From an uncultured Gammaproteobacteria bacterium (GTDB lineage: Bacteria; Pseudomonadota; Gammaproteobacteria; Pseudomonadales; Litorivicinaceae), in contig CAJXXD010000041.1 in the NCBI GenBank assembly GCA_913062835.1, positions 1 through 7,035 on the forward strand: a stretch of DNA of 7,035 bases. Reading direction: 5' to 3'. The notes below the pieces were generated by a model that saw only the letters and a program-made list of their open reading frames with translations, had not been told where the DNA came from and ran no database searches. Below are positions 1 to 6,746 of this stretch, piece after piece. How positions within the stretch are numbered: the first letter of the stretch is position 1; the number at the start of each line of letters is the position of its first letter. The position numbers and the translations under genes were made by a program.

Positions 1-134
1 AGACGTTGTGGCCACTCTTTTTTATCCAAGGGGACGGTTTCGAAATGCAGGGCGAGGGCAACCACAACGAGGGTGGTCCACCAAAATTTGGCAGTAATTG
101 CACGAAAAATGTGTCGAACGCGTGGGGGAAACAT
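1..134 (-). CDS. mltF: N-terminal fragment of probable membrane-bound lytic murein transglycosylase F (partial, runs off the left edge)
   Basis: The minus strand is open from an ATG at 134-132 to base 1, giving 44 codons (MFPPRVRHIF...KKEWPQR). A basic, aromatic N-terminus (R5, R7, H8, R11, K16) is followed by a hydrophobic stretch at about residues 17-31 (FWWTTLVVVALALHF), which reads as a signal anchor or signal peptide. There is no lipobox cysteine. An in-frame TGA lies seven codons upstream of the ATG, with no alternative start between, so the start is well bounded. A GAGGAG at 149-154 (minus strand) is a possible ribosome binding site, but its 14-base spacing is long. In E. coli and many gammaproteobacteria the gene divergent from purL is mltF, which has an N-terminal membrane segment, a solute-binding-like domain and a lysozyme-like domain, and cleaves peptidoglycan at the outer membrane. 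None of those domains is in this fragment. The gene call is solid on reading frame and membrane segment; the name rests mainly on gene order. Confidence 0.6.
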   Translation of the reverse strand, partial: MFPPRVRHIFRAITAKFWWTTLVVVALALHFETVPLDKKEWPQR

Positions 135-186
135 GTGGCTCTGGTAAACTCCTCATTTTTCCAATGGATCGTAAGGACTAGGTTCC
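135..186. promoter_or_regulatory. 52-base divergent control region between mltF and purL
   Basis: This is the only non-coding stretch in the window and separates two divergent starts. On the plus strand the best -10 candidate is TAAACT at 145-150, preceded by TGG (extended -10 type). No good -35 hexamer sits 16-18 bases upstream, where the sequence is G-rich. On the minus strand TACGAT (plus bases 168-173) is a weak -10 candidate for mltF. AAGGA at 173-177, nine bases before the purL ATG, is a clear ribosome binding site. The spacer is too short for a purine riboswitch, and I see no convincing PurR operator. That promoters lie in or next to it is an inference from the layout; the specific hexamers are weak. 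Confidence 0.4.
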
Positions 187-3100
187 ATGCTGATTTTGCA
201 GGGAGGCAATGCCCTCTCCGATTTTCGTTCGCAAGCGCTGCATTCCAAACTAACCGCCCACGGGTTGAGTGTAACCAATATAGAAGCCAAATTTGTCTAC
301 TTTGTCTTGGGTGCGAGCGACAACAGACAACAAATCGAAGAGTTGCTAGACGCGACGGTCGGCACCCCAGGTTCTGGCATGGTGGTGTTGCCCCGTTCTG
401 GGACCTTGTCTCCTTGGAGTTCTAAAGCCACAGACATTGCAAAAAATTGCGGGCTTCAGGAAATCCGTCGAATCGAGCGCGGTATCCATTATCAATTTGA
501 CGGTTTAAATGATCTCTCCGCAGTGACCAATGTGCCTGGATTCTTTGATCCCATGCTCGAAGATTGTCTGTTTATGTTGCCTGACGAGTCATTTTTCTTG
601 GCAGGATCAGCAGAGCCTCTGGGGCATATTCGTCTGGGAGACGATCCAATTGAGGCGTTGGCCGCGGCGGATCGGCAATTTGGATTGGCGTTGTCCGAGG
701 ATGAGATTGAGTATTTGGCCGATGCCTATCAGCGTCTGGGTCGCGATCCGACCGATGTAGAGCTCATGATGTTTGCTCAAGCCAATTCAGAGCACTGCCG
801 TCACAAAATTTTTAACGCCTCTTGGACCGTGGATGGTGTGGATCAAGCAAAGAGCTTGTTCCAATGGATCAGAAATACGCACGAGCTGTCGTCTGACGGA
901 GTGCTGTCTGCATACGCAGACAATGCCGCCGTTGTTGAGGGCCCAGAGGCCGACCGATTTTTGGTGAATCCAGAAACGCATCATTACGATGTGGTGCGCC
1001 AGCCCGTGCACTTGGTGATGAAAGTGGAAACACACAATCATCCGACCGCCGTATCGCCACACCCTGGCGCGGCTACCGGGGCGGGTGGCGAAATCCGCGA
1101 CGAGGGTGCCACTGGGCGGGGCGCAAAACCAAAAGCGGGTTTAACCGGCTTCAGTGTAAATTACCTCCGCATTCCAGGCTTACCCATGCCCTGGGAATCG
1201 CCCGTGTCCCTGCCAACGCGTTTAGCGCCTGCTCTTCAGATCATGTTGGAAGGACCGATTGGTGGAGCCGCATTTAACAATGAATTTGGTCGACCCAACC
1301 TGAATGGGTACTTCCGTGCGTTTGAAGGCATCGAGTCGACAGAGCTTGGCGATCGCAGACGCGGCTATGTGAAACCGATCATGATTGCCGGAGGCATTGG
1401 ATCCATCTCAGATGGGCAGGTCGATAAAGTACCATTCGAAGCGGGGACCCCATTGGTTGTGTTGGGGGGTCCTGCGATGCTGATTGGACTCGGAGGAGGC
1501 GCTGCGAGCTCAGCCGGCGAAGGCACTTCGGGGTCTGATTTAGATTACGCATCCGTGCAGCGAGCCAATCCGGAAATGGAGCGTCGCTGTCAGGAAGTGA
1601 TCGATCGATGCTGGCTGCTAGGCGTGGAGAATCCCGTGCTCTTTATTCACGATGTGGGGGCCGGCGGGTTGTCCAACGCGTTGCCAGAGCTCGTCAAAGA
1701 CGGCGGTGTTGGAGCCGATTTCTTCATGGATTCCATTCCGTCCGATGACCCCTCACTTTCGCCTTTGGCGCTTTGGTGTAACGAAGCCCAAGAGCGATAT
1801 GTGCTGGCGGTTGATCCTCGTAAATTGGCTGAGTTTGAAGCCATTTGTCAGCGTGAGCGTTGTCCCTATGCCGTCGTCGGCGAAGCGCATGACCGGCCTG
1901 AAATCAAGGTGTCGCTGTCAGGCGCTGATCAGAATCCAGTCGATCTGCCGGTGGAGGTGTTGTTTGGTAAGCCGCCAAAGATGCATCGAGACGCTGAAAC
2001 GCTCTCTGTGCAGACACAAAAGCCTGCCTTTGAGACGTGGTCATTTTCTGAATTGGCGCATCGGGTATTAAGTCATCCCACGGTGGCGTCGAAATCGTTC
2101 TTAATTACCATCGGCGATCGCACCGTATCGGGCTTGGTGCATCGGGACCAAATGGTTGGGCCTTGGCAGGTTCCGGTCGCAGATTGTGCTGTCACGCACA
2201 GTGCCATTGGCTCGGTCACGGGCGAGGCGATGGCCATGGGTGAGCGCACCCCCTTGGCGTTGACTGACGCGGGCGCTTCCGCTCGCATGGCGGTGGCTGA
2301 AACAGTAATGAACTTGGCAGGTTGTGCCATCGGGTCACTGGGTCACATCAAATTGTCCGCAAACTGGATGTGCTCGGCGGGAACGCCCGGGGAGGACGCA
2401 CGCCTGTACCAGGCTGTTGAGACCGTCGGTCGGGATTTTTGCCCTGCCTTGGGCATCTGCATCCCGGTCGGTAAGGATTCGATGTCCATGAAAGCCCGTT
2501 GGCAAGACGACCAGGGCGTTCACGAGGTGATTGGACCGATGTCGTTAATCGTCTCAGGATTTGCGCCTGTTGACGCGGTGATGGCGACCAAAACCCCCTT
2601 GTTATCGACTCAGCCGTCGATGTTAATCGCCTTGGATTTAGGGGAGAGGCGCTTGGGGCGCTCGATCCTGTGTGAGGTGACAGAACAAACGGGTGACTCG
2701 GTGCCGGATATTGATCCGAGCTCACTTAAAGCCTGCTTTGAACTGATTCAAGGGCTTCTAACTGAGGGTCAATTGCTGGCTTATCACGACCGGTCAGACG
2801 GCGGTTTGTTTACCACGGTGTCTGAAATGCTGTTCGCATCGCGCGTTGGTCTGACTGCGGAAACACCGAGTGGTGTGGATGCAGTTGAGTATTGGTTCAA
2901 CGAGGAGATTGGTGCGGTGATTCAGGTACCGACTGAATCCCTTGAAGAGGTGATGGGGCGCATTCGGCAGGCCGGCATTCGCGGGCATATTTTAGGGGCG
3001 CCGAATGACACCGAGATATTTGAAATCACTCAGAATGGCTCACAGGTGTTTAAAGATGACCGCACGTCCTTGGAGGCTTCTTGGGCGGCGGTATCGCTTG

Positions 3101-4014
3101 CGATGGCGCGGCTTCGTGATAACCCTGCGTGTGTCGATCAAGAATCGCAACGTATCCACACATCCAGTGCCGGGTTATCCGCTATTCACCTGCCTCCACT
3201 GCACCATTTGCCAGAGACTCGTCGTCGTCATGAGCGGCGGCCCAAGGTCGCCATATTGCGAGAGCAAGGGGTCAATGGTCAGATCGAGATGGCCTATGCC
3301 TTTGATTATTGCGGGTTTGAAGCCGTCGATGTGCATATGTCGGACTTGATGAGCGGTCGTCAACAACTGGATGGATTCAGTGCATTGGCGGCCTGTGGTG
3401 GATTCAGTTACGGCGATGTTTTGGGTGCAGGTGCGGGCTGGGCTCGATCTATTTTGTATCACCCCACCTTGGCAGGCATGTTCCGGGATTTTTTCCATCG
3501 AGAAGACACCGTGGCCTTGGGTATCTGCAATGGCTGCCAAATGATGGCACAGCTAGCGCCTTTGATGCCGGGCGCATCGCATTTCAGACCGCTAGCTCGA
3601 AATCTGTCGCAACAATTCGAGGCGCGATTGACCTTGACTGCGTTACCGGATTCTCGCTCTGTGCTGCTCAAAGGGCTTGAGGGCACACAATTCCCGATTG
3701 CTGTAGCACATGGGGAGGGACGATTTGTACATTCCGAGGATGAAGTCCAGGCTTTGACCGACTCGGGGCTGACCGCGCTGAAATACGTCACAGCCGAAGG
3801 CTTGGTGGAAACGCAGTATCCAGGCAACCCCAATGGCTCGGCGGGCGGACTGGCTGGGCTCACCAGTGAAGACGGCCGTGTGACCATCATGATGCCGCAC
3901 CCAGAACGTGTCGTCTTGAAGTCCCAACTGTCTTTTGTGCCCCAGGGAACTGGCCCCCTGACTCCTTGGATGGCCCTATTTGATAATGCGTGGCGGCATG
4001 TCACCGGCTATTAG
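187..4014 (+). CDS. purL: Phosphoribosylformylglycinamidine (FGAM) synthase, large single-chain type
   Basis: PurL catalyses the fourth step of de novo purine synthesis in the cytosol: FGAR + glutamine + ATP gives FGAM + glutamate + ADP + Pi. At 1275 residues it matches the large proteobacterial form (about 1290), not the split PurS/PurL/PurQ complex. Order: PurS-like domain to about 140, linker with SEHCRHKIFN (201-210), then two tandem AIRS-like halves. These carry HNHPTA (283-288), a Gly-rich ATP/substrate segment near 294-312 (GGEIRDEGATGRG), GGAAFNNEFGRP (359-370), HDVGAGGLSN (488-497), TIGDR (641-645), PVGKDSMSMK (760-769) and YHDRSDGG (866-873). The C-terminal class I glutaminase starts near 1019 and has GICNGCQ with nucleophile Cys1114, plus His1238 and Glu1240 in MPHPER, so all catalytic residues are present. 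An in-frame TAA at 172-174 excludes an upstream start, and AAGGA at 173-177 is nine bases from the ATG. It is the first gene of a tight operon with rsmJ and dgt. Confidence 0.98.
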   Translation: MLILQGGNALSDFRSQALHSKLTAHGLSVTNIEAKFVYFVLGASDNRQQIEELLDATVGTPGSGMVVLPRSGTLSPWSSKATDIAKNCGLQEIRRIERGIHYQFDGLNDLSAVTNVPGFFDPMLEDCLFMLPDESFFLAGSAEPLGHIRLGDDPIEALAAADRQFGLALSEDEIEYLADAYQRLGRDPTDVELMMFAQANSEHCRHKIFNASWTVDGVDQAKSLFQWIRNTHELSSDGVLSAYADNAAVVEGPEADRFLVNPETHHYDVVRQPVHLVMKVETHNHPTAVSPHPGAATGAGGEIRDEGATGRGAKPKAGLTGFSVNYLRIPGLPMPWESPVSLPTRLAPALQIMLEGPIGGAAFNNEFGRPNLNGYFRAFEGIESTELGDRRRGYVKPIMIAGGIGSISDGQVDKVPFEAGTPLVVLGGPAMLIGLGGGAASSAGEGTSGSDLDYASVQRANPEMERRCQEVIDRCWLLGVENPVLFIHDVGAGGLSNALPELVKDGGVGADFFMDSIPSDDPSLSPLALWCNEAQERYVLAVDPRKLAEFEAICQRERCPYAVVGEAHDRPEIKVSLSGADQNPVDLPVEVLFGKPPKMHRDAETLSVQTQKPAFETWSFSELAHRVLSHPTVASKSFLITIGDRTVSGLVHRDQMVGPWQVPVADCAVTHSAIGSVTGEAMAMGERTPLALTDAGASARMAVAETVMNLAGCAIGSLGHIKLSANWMCSAGTPGEDARLYQAVETVGRDFCPALGICIPVGKDSMSMKARWQDDQGVHEVIGPMSLIVSGFAPVDAVMATKTPLLSTQPSMLIALDLGERRLGRSILCEVTEQTGDSVPDIDPSSLKACFELIQGLLTEGQLLAYHDRSDGGLFTTVSEMLFASRVGLTAETPSGVDAVEYWFNEEIGAVIQVPTESLEEVMGRIRQAGIRGHILGAPNDTEIFEITQNGSQVFKDDRTSLEASWAAVSLAMARLRDNPACVDQESQRIHTSSAGLSAIHLPPLHHLPETRRRHERRPKVAILREQGVNGQIEMAYAFDYCGFEAVDVHMSDLMSGRQQLDGFSALAACGGFSYGDVLGAGAGWARSILYHPTLAGMFRDFFHREDTVALGICNGCQMMAQLAPLMPGASHFRPLARNLSQQFEARLTLTALPDSRSVLLKGLEGTQFPIAVAHGEGRFVHSEDEVQALTDSGLTALKYVTAEGLVETQYPGNPNGSAGGLAGLTSEDGRVTIMMPHPERVVLKSQLSFVPQGTGPLTPWMALFDNAWRHVTGY

Positions 4015-4804
4015 TCCATGGAGTGGCAGCGGATTTGATCCAACGGGTCAATGCCGGAGCCGCGATGCTGCGGCTGAATACTGGCCATGGCTCAACGTCA
4101 GTTGGCACTCTGAAAAACCCGCCGACGCATTTTTTCTAGAGTGGACTGGCGAGGCGTTGGTGCTACGGTCTAACCAAGGCGATGCCCGATCGACTGTTGG
4201 TGTAGATTTCTTGGCCGGCGCGCAGGCGCGTCGTTTAAAAGCGGTGACCGGTGAAGCGCTGACGCGGGCGATTGGCTGTCAAAAGGGATTAAGGCCTTCG
4301 GTCTTTGATTCAACGGCTGGGCTTGGGAGCGATTGTTCGGTGTTGGCTAATGTCGGGTGTGCTGTCTGGGCCTGCGAACGACATCCAGTGGTCGCTGGAC
4401 TATTGGCCGATGGGGTGAGACGTGCTCGTGACTCCGGCGCGACCTGGGTACAGCACCTTCGCTGTGACTGGGCGGATTCGGTTGAAAAGGTAGCCAACCT
4501 AGACCATGGCGTGGTGTATTTAGATCCGATGTTTCCGAAAGAAAGAAAAGCGCAACCCACTTTAGCCATGCAGTGGTTGCACGCCTTAGACAATACGGAT
4601 GCGGGGGCTGAACAGCTCTTAGCAGCCGCCTTGGCGTCGAATGCCTCCCGGGTGGTGGTGAAGCGGCCGTTGAAGGCGCCTCCACTGGCTGGCCCAGCGC
4701 CCGCTTCTGAAATTCGTGCGAAAACAGTGCGATTCGATCTGTATCCGAGGCGAAAGCTGTCAATCGACGATGTCGACTCGCTCCGCGAGGCGCTCTTCTC
4801 ATGA
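3998..4804 (+). CDS. rsmJ: 16S rRNA (guanine(1516)-N2)-methyltransferase
   Basis: RsmJ (YhiQ family) is an SAM-dependent enzyme that methylates N2 of G1516 in 16S rRNA of the small ribosomal subunit. The 268-residue product, against about 250 in E. coli, has the class I methyltransferase fold signals: DSTAGLGSD (104-112, SAM-binding motif I), acidic motif II at CERHP (126-130) followed by VVAGLLADGV, and the family-typical catalytic motif VVYLDPMFP (172-180). RVVVKRP (218-224), APPLAGPAP (227-235) and RFDLYP (245-250) near the C-terminus also match RsmJ. In-frame starts exist at 3980 (TTG), 3986 (ATG) and 3998 (ATG). I chose 3998 because it is the shortest and already leaves about eight more residues than E. 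coli before the conserved tryptophan region (29-36). None has a strong ribosome binding site. The start overlaps the purL end by 17 bases, so coupling to purL translation is likely. Confidence 0.93.
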   Translation: MSPAISPWSGSGFDPTGQCRSRDAAAEYWPWLNVSWHSEKPADAFFLEWTGEALVLRSNQGDARSTVGVDFLAGAQARRLKAVTGEALTRAIGCQKGLRPSVFDSTAGLGSDCSVLANVGCAVWACERHPVVAGLLADGVRRARDSGATWVQHLRCDWADSVEKVANLDHGVVYLDPMFPKERKAQPTLAMQWLHALDNTDAGAEQLLAAALASNASRVVVKRPLKAPPLAGPAPASEIRAKTVRFDLYPRRKLSIDDVDSLREALFS

Positions 4805-6159
4805 TGCGCTGGGCTGATCTGTTGTCCACCGCCCGGCTCGACCATGAGGGAGGCTGGGTTGAGGGTGCGACAGGGGCCGATCGGCATCAATGGCATCGAG
4901 ACCACGATCGTCTGATCTTTTCAGGCGCTTTTCGGCGATTGGCGGTTAAAACGCAAGTGCATCCTCTGTCGGATAACGATCATGTCCACACGCGGCTGTC
5001 GCACTCGTTGGAGGTGGCCTCGGTCGGGCGCTCTCTCGGGACTCGAATTGGCGGATGGCTAGAGAGTCAAGGGGAATTGCCGGGTGGGTTTTCAAATTCT
5101 GGCTTAGGCAGTGTGGTGCAGGCGGCCTGTTTGGCGCATGACATCGGCAATCCGCCGTTTGGCCACGCCGGTGAGCGTGCGATTCGTGCTTATTTTGATC
5201 GTCACCCCGAATGGCTGGCGGGGATGTCTGCATCGGAGCGCGCAGACTTGACCGGTTTTGAGGGAAACGCGCAAGGCTTTCGGGTGCTGACGCGTCTCGA
5301 GCGGCATTGGTTTGATGGTGGCATGCGTCTGTGCGCATCCACTTTGGGAAGCTTTGTGAAGTACCCCTTCACGGCAGAATCGGTGGAGGGTCAACGGCGC
5401 TCCAAACACGGTGTGAATCAAGCGGAATTGCCGATCATGCGGGATTTGGCCGCCAGGCTTGGCTTGATCGAGCAGGCACCCGATGTGTGGGCGCGCCATC
5501 CCTTGGTGTACGTGGTCGAAGCGGCCGACGATATTTGTTATGCCCTCATTGATTTAGAAGACGCCGTGGAGCTGGGTCATCTTGGTTATGACGAAGTGGC
5601 CGATTTGATGAAGGATCTGGTGGATCGAGGTGCCCGGCGGGAACTGTACGAAGATTTGCTCGAAGACAATGACGCAAAACTCGAACTGCTTCGGTCGGCA
5701 GCCATCGATGCGTTAGTGCACGAAGCGGAAGATCGTTTCATCCGCTATTACCCTGAGCTGATGGCCGGGGAGTTTGGTGAGGAGTTGTTGGATTGGCGGT
5801 CGGCCTCGGCCGGCGAGGTGATTGCTCGGGCCAAACGTTTGGCTCGAGAACGGGTGTATGTAGACCATGCGAAGCAATCCTATGAAGGCCAGAGTGCCAC
5901 CTTACTGCATGGGGTGTTAACGCATTTGTTGGAAGGATCCAATGCGCTTGCTCGATCCGGCGGCGATGGCACGGATATTGGAGCCAAGGCCCGTGATGCT
6001 GTGGCGCGTTTGGGTAAGTTCAGACCGCGCCCCAATGACACCCCCTACGAGCGGGTGCTTCGTGTGACCGACTATGTTTCGGCCATGACCGATCGGTTTC
6101 TAATGCGCTTGGTCGACGAATTGCGGCATTTGGGTTATTTCACAACACCTGCCGATTGA
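4801..6159 (+). CDS. dgt: HD-domain deoxyguanosinetriphosphate triphosphohydrolase-like protein
   Basis: Members of this family hydrolyse dNTPs to the deoxynucleoside and tripolyphosphate, classically dGTP, and help set dNTP pools in the cytosol. The 452-residue product has the family N-terminal block RDHDRLIFSGAFRRL (33-47) and KTQVHPL (50-56). The HD metal-site motifs follow: RLSHSLEVASVGRSLG (65-80, metal ligand His68), LAHDIGNPPFGHAGE (111-125, His113 and Asp114) and EAADDICY (240-247, the last Asp ligand at 243 or 244). FEGNAQ (153-158) is the conserved family motif next to the active site. Length and the VHTRLSH form suggest the shorter dGTPase-like group rather than the 505-residue E. 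coli Dgt, so dGTP specificity is not assured. ATG 4801 overlaps the rsmJ stop (ATGA), with GAGG at 4787-4790 ten bases upstream; ATG 4804 is the only close alternative. The 3' end overlaps convergent tesA by 25 bases. The family call is firm, the exact substrate is not. Confidence 0.93.
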   Translation: MMRWADLLSTARLDHEGGWVEGATGADRHQWHRDHDRLIFSGAFRRLAVKTQVHPLSDNDHVHTRLSHSLEVASVGRSLGTRIGGWLESQGELPGGFSNSGLGSVVQAACLAHDIGNPPFGHAGERAIRAYFDRHPEWLAGMSASERADLTGFEGNAQGFRVLTRLERHWFDGGMRLCASTLGSFVKYPFTAESVEGQRRSKHGVNQAELPIMRDLAARLGLIEQAPDVWARHPLVYVVEAADDICYALIDLEDAVELGHLGYDEVADLMKDLVDRGARRELYEDLLEDNDAKLELLRSAAIDALVHEAEDRFIRYYPELMAGEFGEELLDWRSASAGEVIARAKRLARERVYVDHAKQSYEGQSATLLHGVLTHLLEGSNALARSGGDGTDIGAKARDAVARLGKFRPRPNDTPYERVLRVTDYVSAMTDRFLMRLVDELRHLGYFTTPAD

Positions 6160-6746
6160 AGAAAGTTGACCACATGCCGAGCGATCAGAGGCTGGGCCTC
6201 GGCAGTGGGGTGTAAACCATCGTCTTGGAACAAAGTGATATCAAGCGCGACGGGCTCTAAAAGAAACGGCAAGTAAGGCACCGCAGTTTTTTCTGCCACC
6301 TGATCTTGAGTGGCCCGAAAAGCTCGCGTGTAGGGTCCGCCGTAATTACGTGGCAGCTCAATCCCGGCATACAAGGGGGTTTTGCCTTCGGCACGGACTA
6401 GTCCAATCATGTCTGTGAGGTTGGTCGCCAGCCCGTCCAAGGGCAATCCTCTGAGTCCATCATTGGCACCCAATGCGATGAGCACCCAGTCCGGTTGATG
6501 ACGTGCTAACAACCCCGGCAGTCGAGACAGCCCGCCGCCTGAGGTGTCGCCTGAGATAGAGGCGTTTAAAACAACCAATTGATCCCCACTCACTGTAGTG
6601 AGTTGGCCGTCCAATTGATCGACCCAGCTCTGGCCCGCTGGCAAACCGTAGCCAGCGCTGAGGCTGTCACCCAACACCAGCAATGTGGGGTTGGCGAAGG
6701 CTGAGCCGGTAAAGCACAACCATAGGAAAATGATACGTAATGCCAT
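6135..6746 (-). CDS. tesA: Periplasmic SGNH-hydrolase: acyl-CoA thioesterase I / arylesterase / lysophospholipase L1
   Basis: TesA-type enzymes hydrolyse acyl thioesters, aryl esters and lysophospholipids in the periplasm. The 203-residue product starts with a Sec signal peptide (MALRIIFLWLCFTGSAFA, cleavage likely after Ala18). All four SGNH blocks are present: GDSLSAGYG (26-34) with nucleophile Ser28, NASISGDTS (61-69) with oxyanion Gly66, GAND (93-96) with Asn95, and DDGLHP (175-180) with catalytic Asp176 and His179. RLPGLL (75-80) and LPRNYGGPY (131-139) also match E. coli TesA, whose length is similar. A TAG immediately precedes the ATG in frame, so the start is fixed, and AGGA (minus strand, plus bases 6756-6759) lies nine bases upstream. 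It is divergent from the ybbA-type ATPase gene, as in E. coli, with coding starts overlapping by 7 bases, and its last 25 bases overlap the end of dgt. Its natural substrate cannot be told from sequence. Confidence 0.95.
   Translation of the reverse strand: MALRIIFLWLCFTGSAFANPTLLVLGDSLSAGYGLPAGQSWVDQLDGQLTTVSGDQLVVLNASISGDTSGGGLSRLPGLLARHQPDWVLIALGANDGLRGLPLDGLATNLTDMIGLVRAEGKTPLYAGIELPRNYGGPYTRAFRATQDQVAEKTAVPYLPFLLEPVALDITLFQDDGLHPTAEAQPLIARHVVNFLQSAGVVK
6175..6204. repeat. Perfect 7-base inverted repeat just past the dgt stop, inside tesA
   Basis: TGCCGAG at 6175-6181 and CTCGGCA at 6198-6204 are perfect inverted arms with a 16-base spacer. Within it lies a second, competing hairpin: GAGGC (6188-6192), loop TGG, GCCTC (6196-6200). 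The stem starts 15 bases after the dgt stop codon, so it would form in the 3' end of the purL-rsmJ-dgt transcript. No T-rich run follows on either strand, so it is not a standard intrinsic terminator. It also lies within tesA codons (around the DDGLHP block to the C-terminus), and protein coding alone may explain it. Confidence 0.35.

Noticed and set aside
102..117. PurR-box-like sequence ACGAAAAATGTGTCGA
   Set aside because: It matches the PurR consensus at only about 9 of 16 bases and lacks the central CG that the repressor needs. It also lies inside the mltF coding region.
6..425. Plus-strand open frame of 139 codons crossing the mltF/purL spacer
   Set aside because: It overlaps the mltF fragment on one strand and the purL 5' end in another frame, and has no motif. 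purL homology clearly begins at 187.
159..870. 12-base word TTCCAATGGATC present at 159-170 and 859-870
   Set aside because: One or two repeated 12-mers are expected by chance in 7 kb, and the flanks do not match.
3459..4004. Minus-strand open frame (181 codons) opposite the PurL glutaminase domain
   Set aside because: It is antisense to the most conserved part of purL, shows no recognisable domain and has no plausible ribosome binding context.
4279..4905. Long minus-strand open frame (208 codons) opposite rsmJ and the dgt start
   Set aside because: The encoded sequence is low-complexity and rich in Ser, Ala, Pro and Arg, with no family motifs, and it lies wholly antisense to two well-supported genes. 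It is a by-product of their codon pattern.
6088..6097. Perfect 10-base palindrome ACCGATCGGT near the end of dgt
   Set aside because: Several palindromes of this length are expected by chance in a window this size, and it has no loop or neighbouring signal to suggest a terminator or operator.
6693..6746. Possible lipoprotein signal in TesA (Cys11 in the hydrophobic segment)
   Set aside because: The residues before the cysteine (LWL) do not fit a lipobox, and a standard signal peptidase I site (AFA) follows at Ala18.
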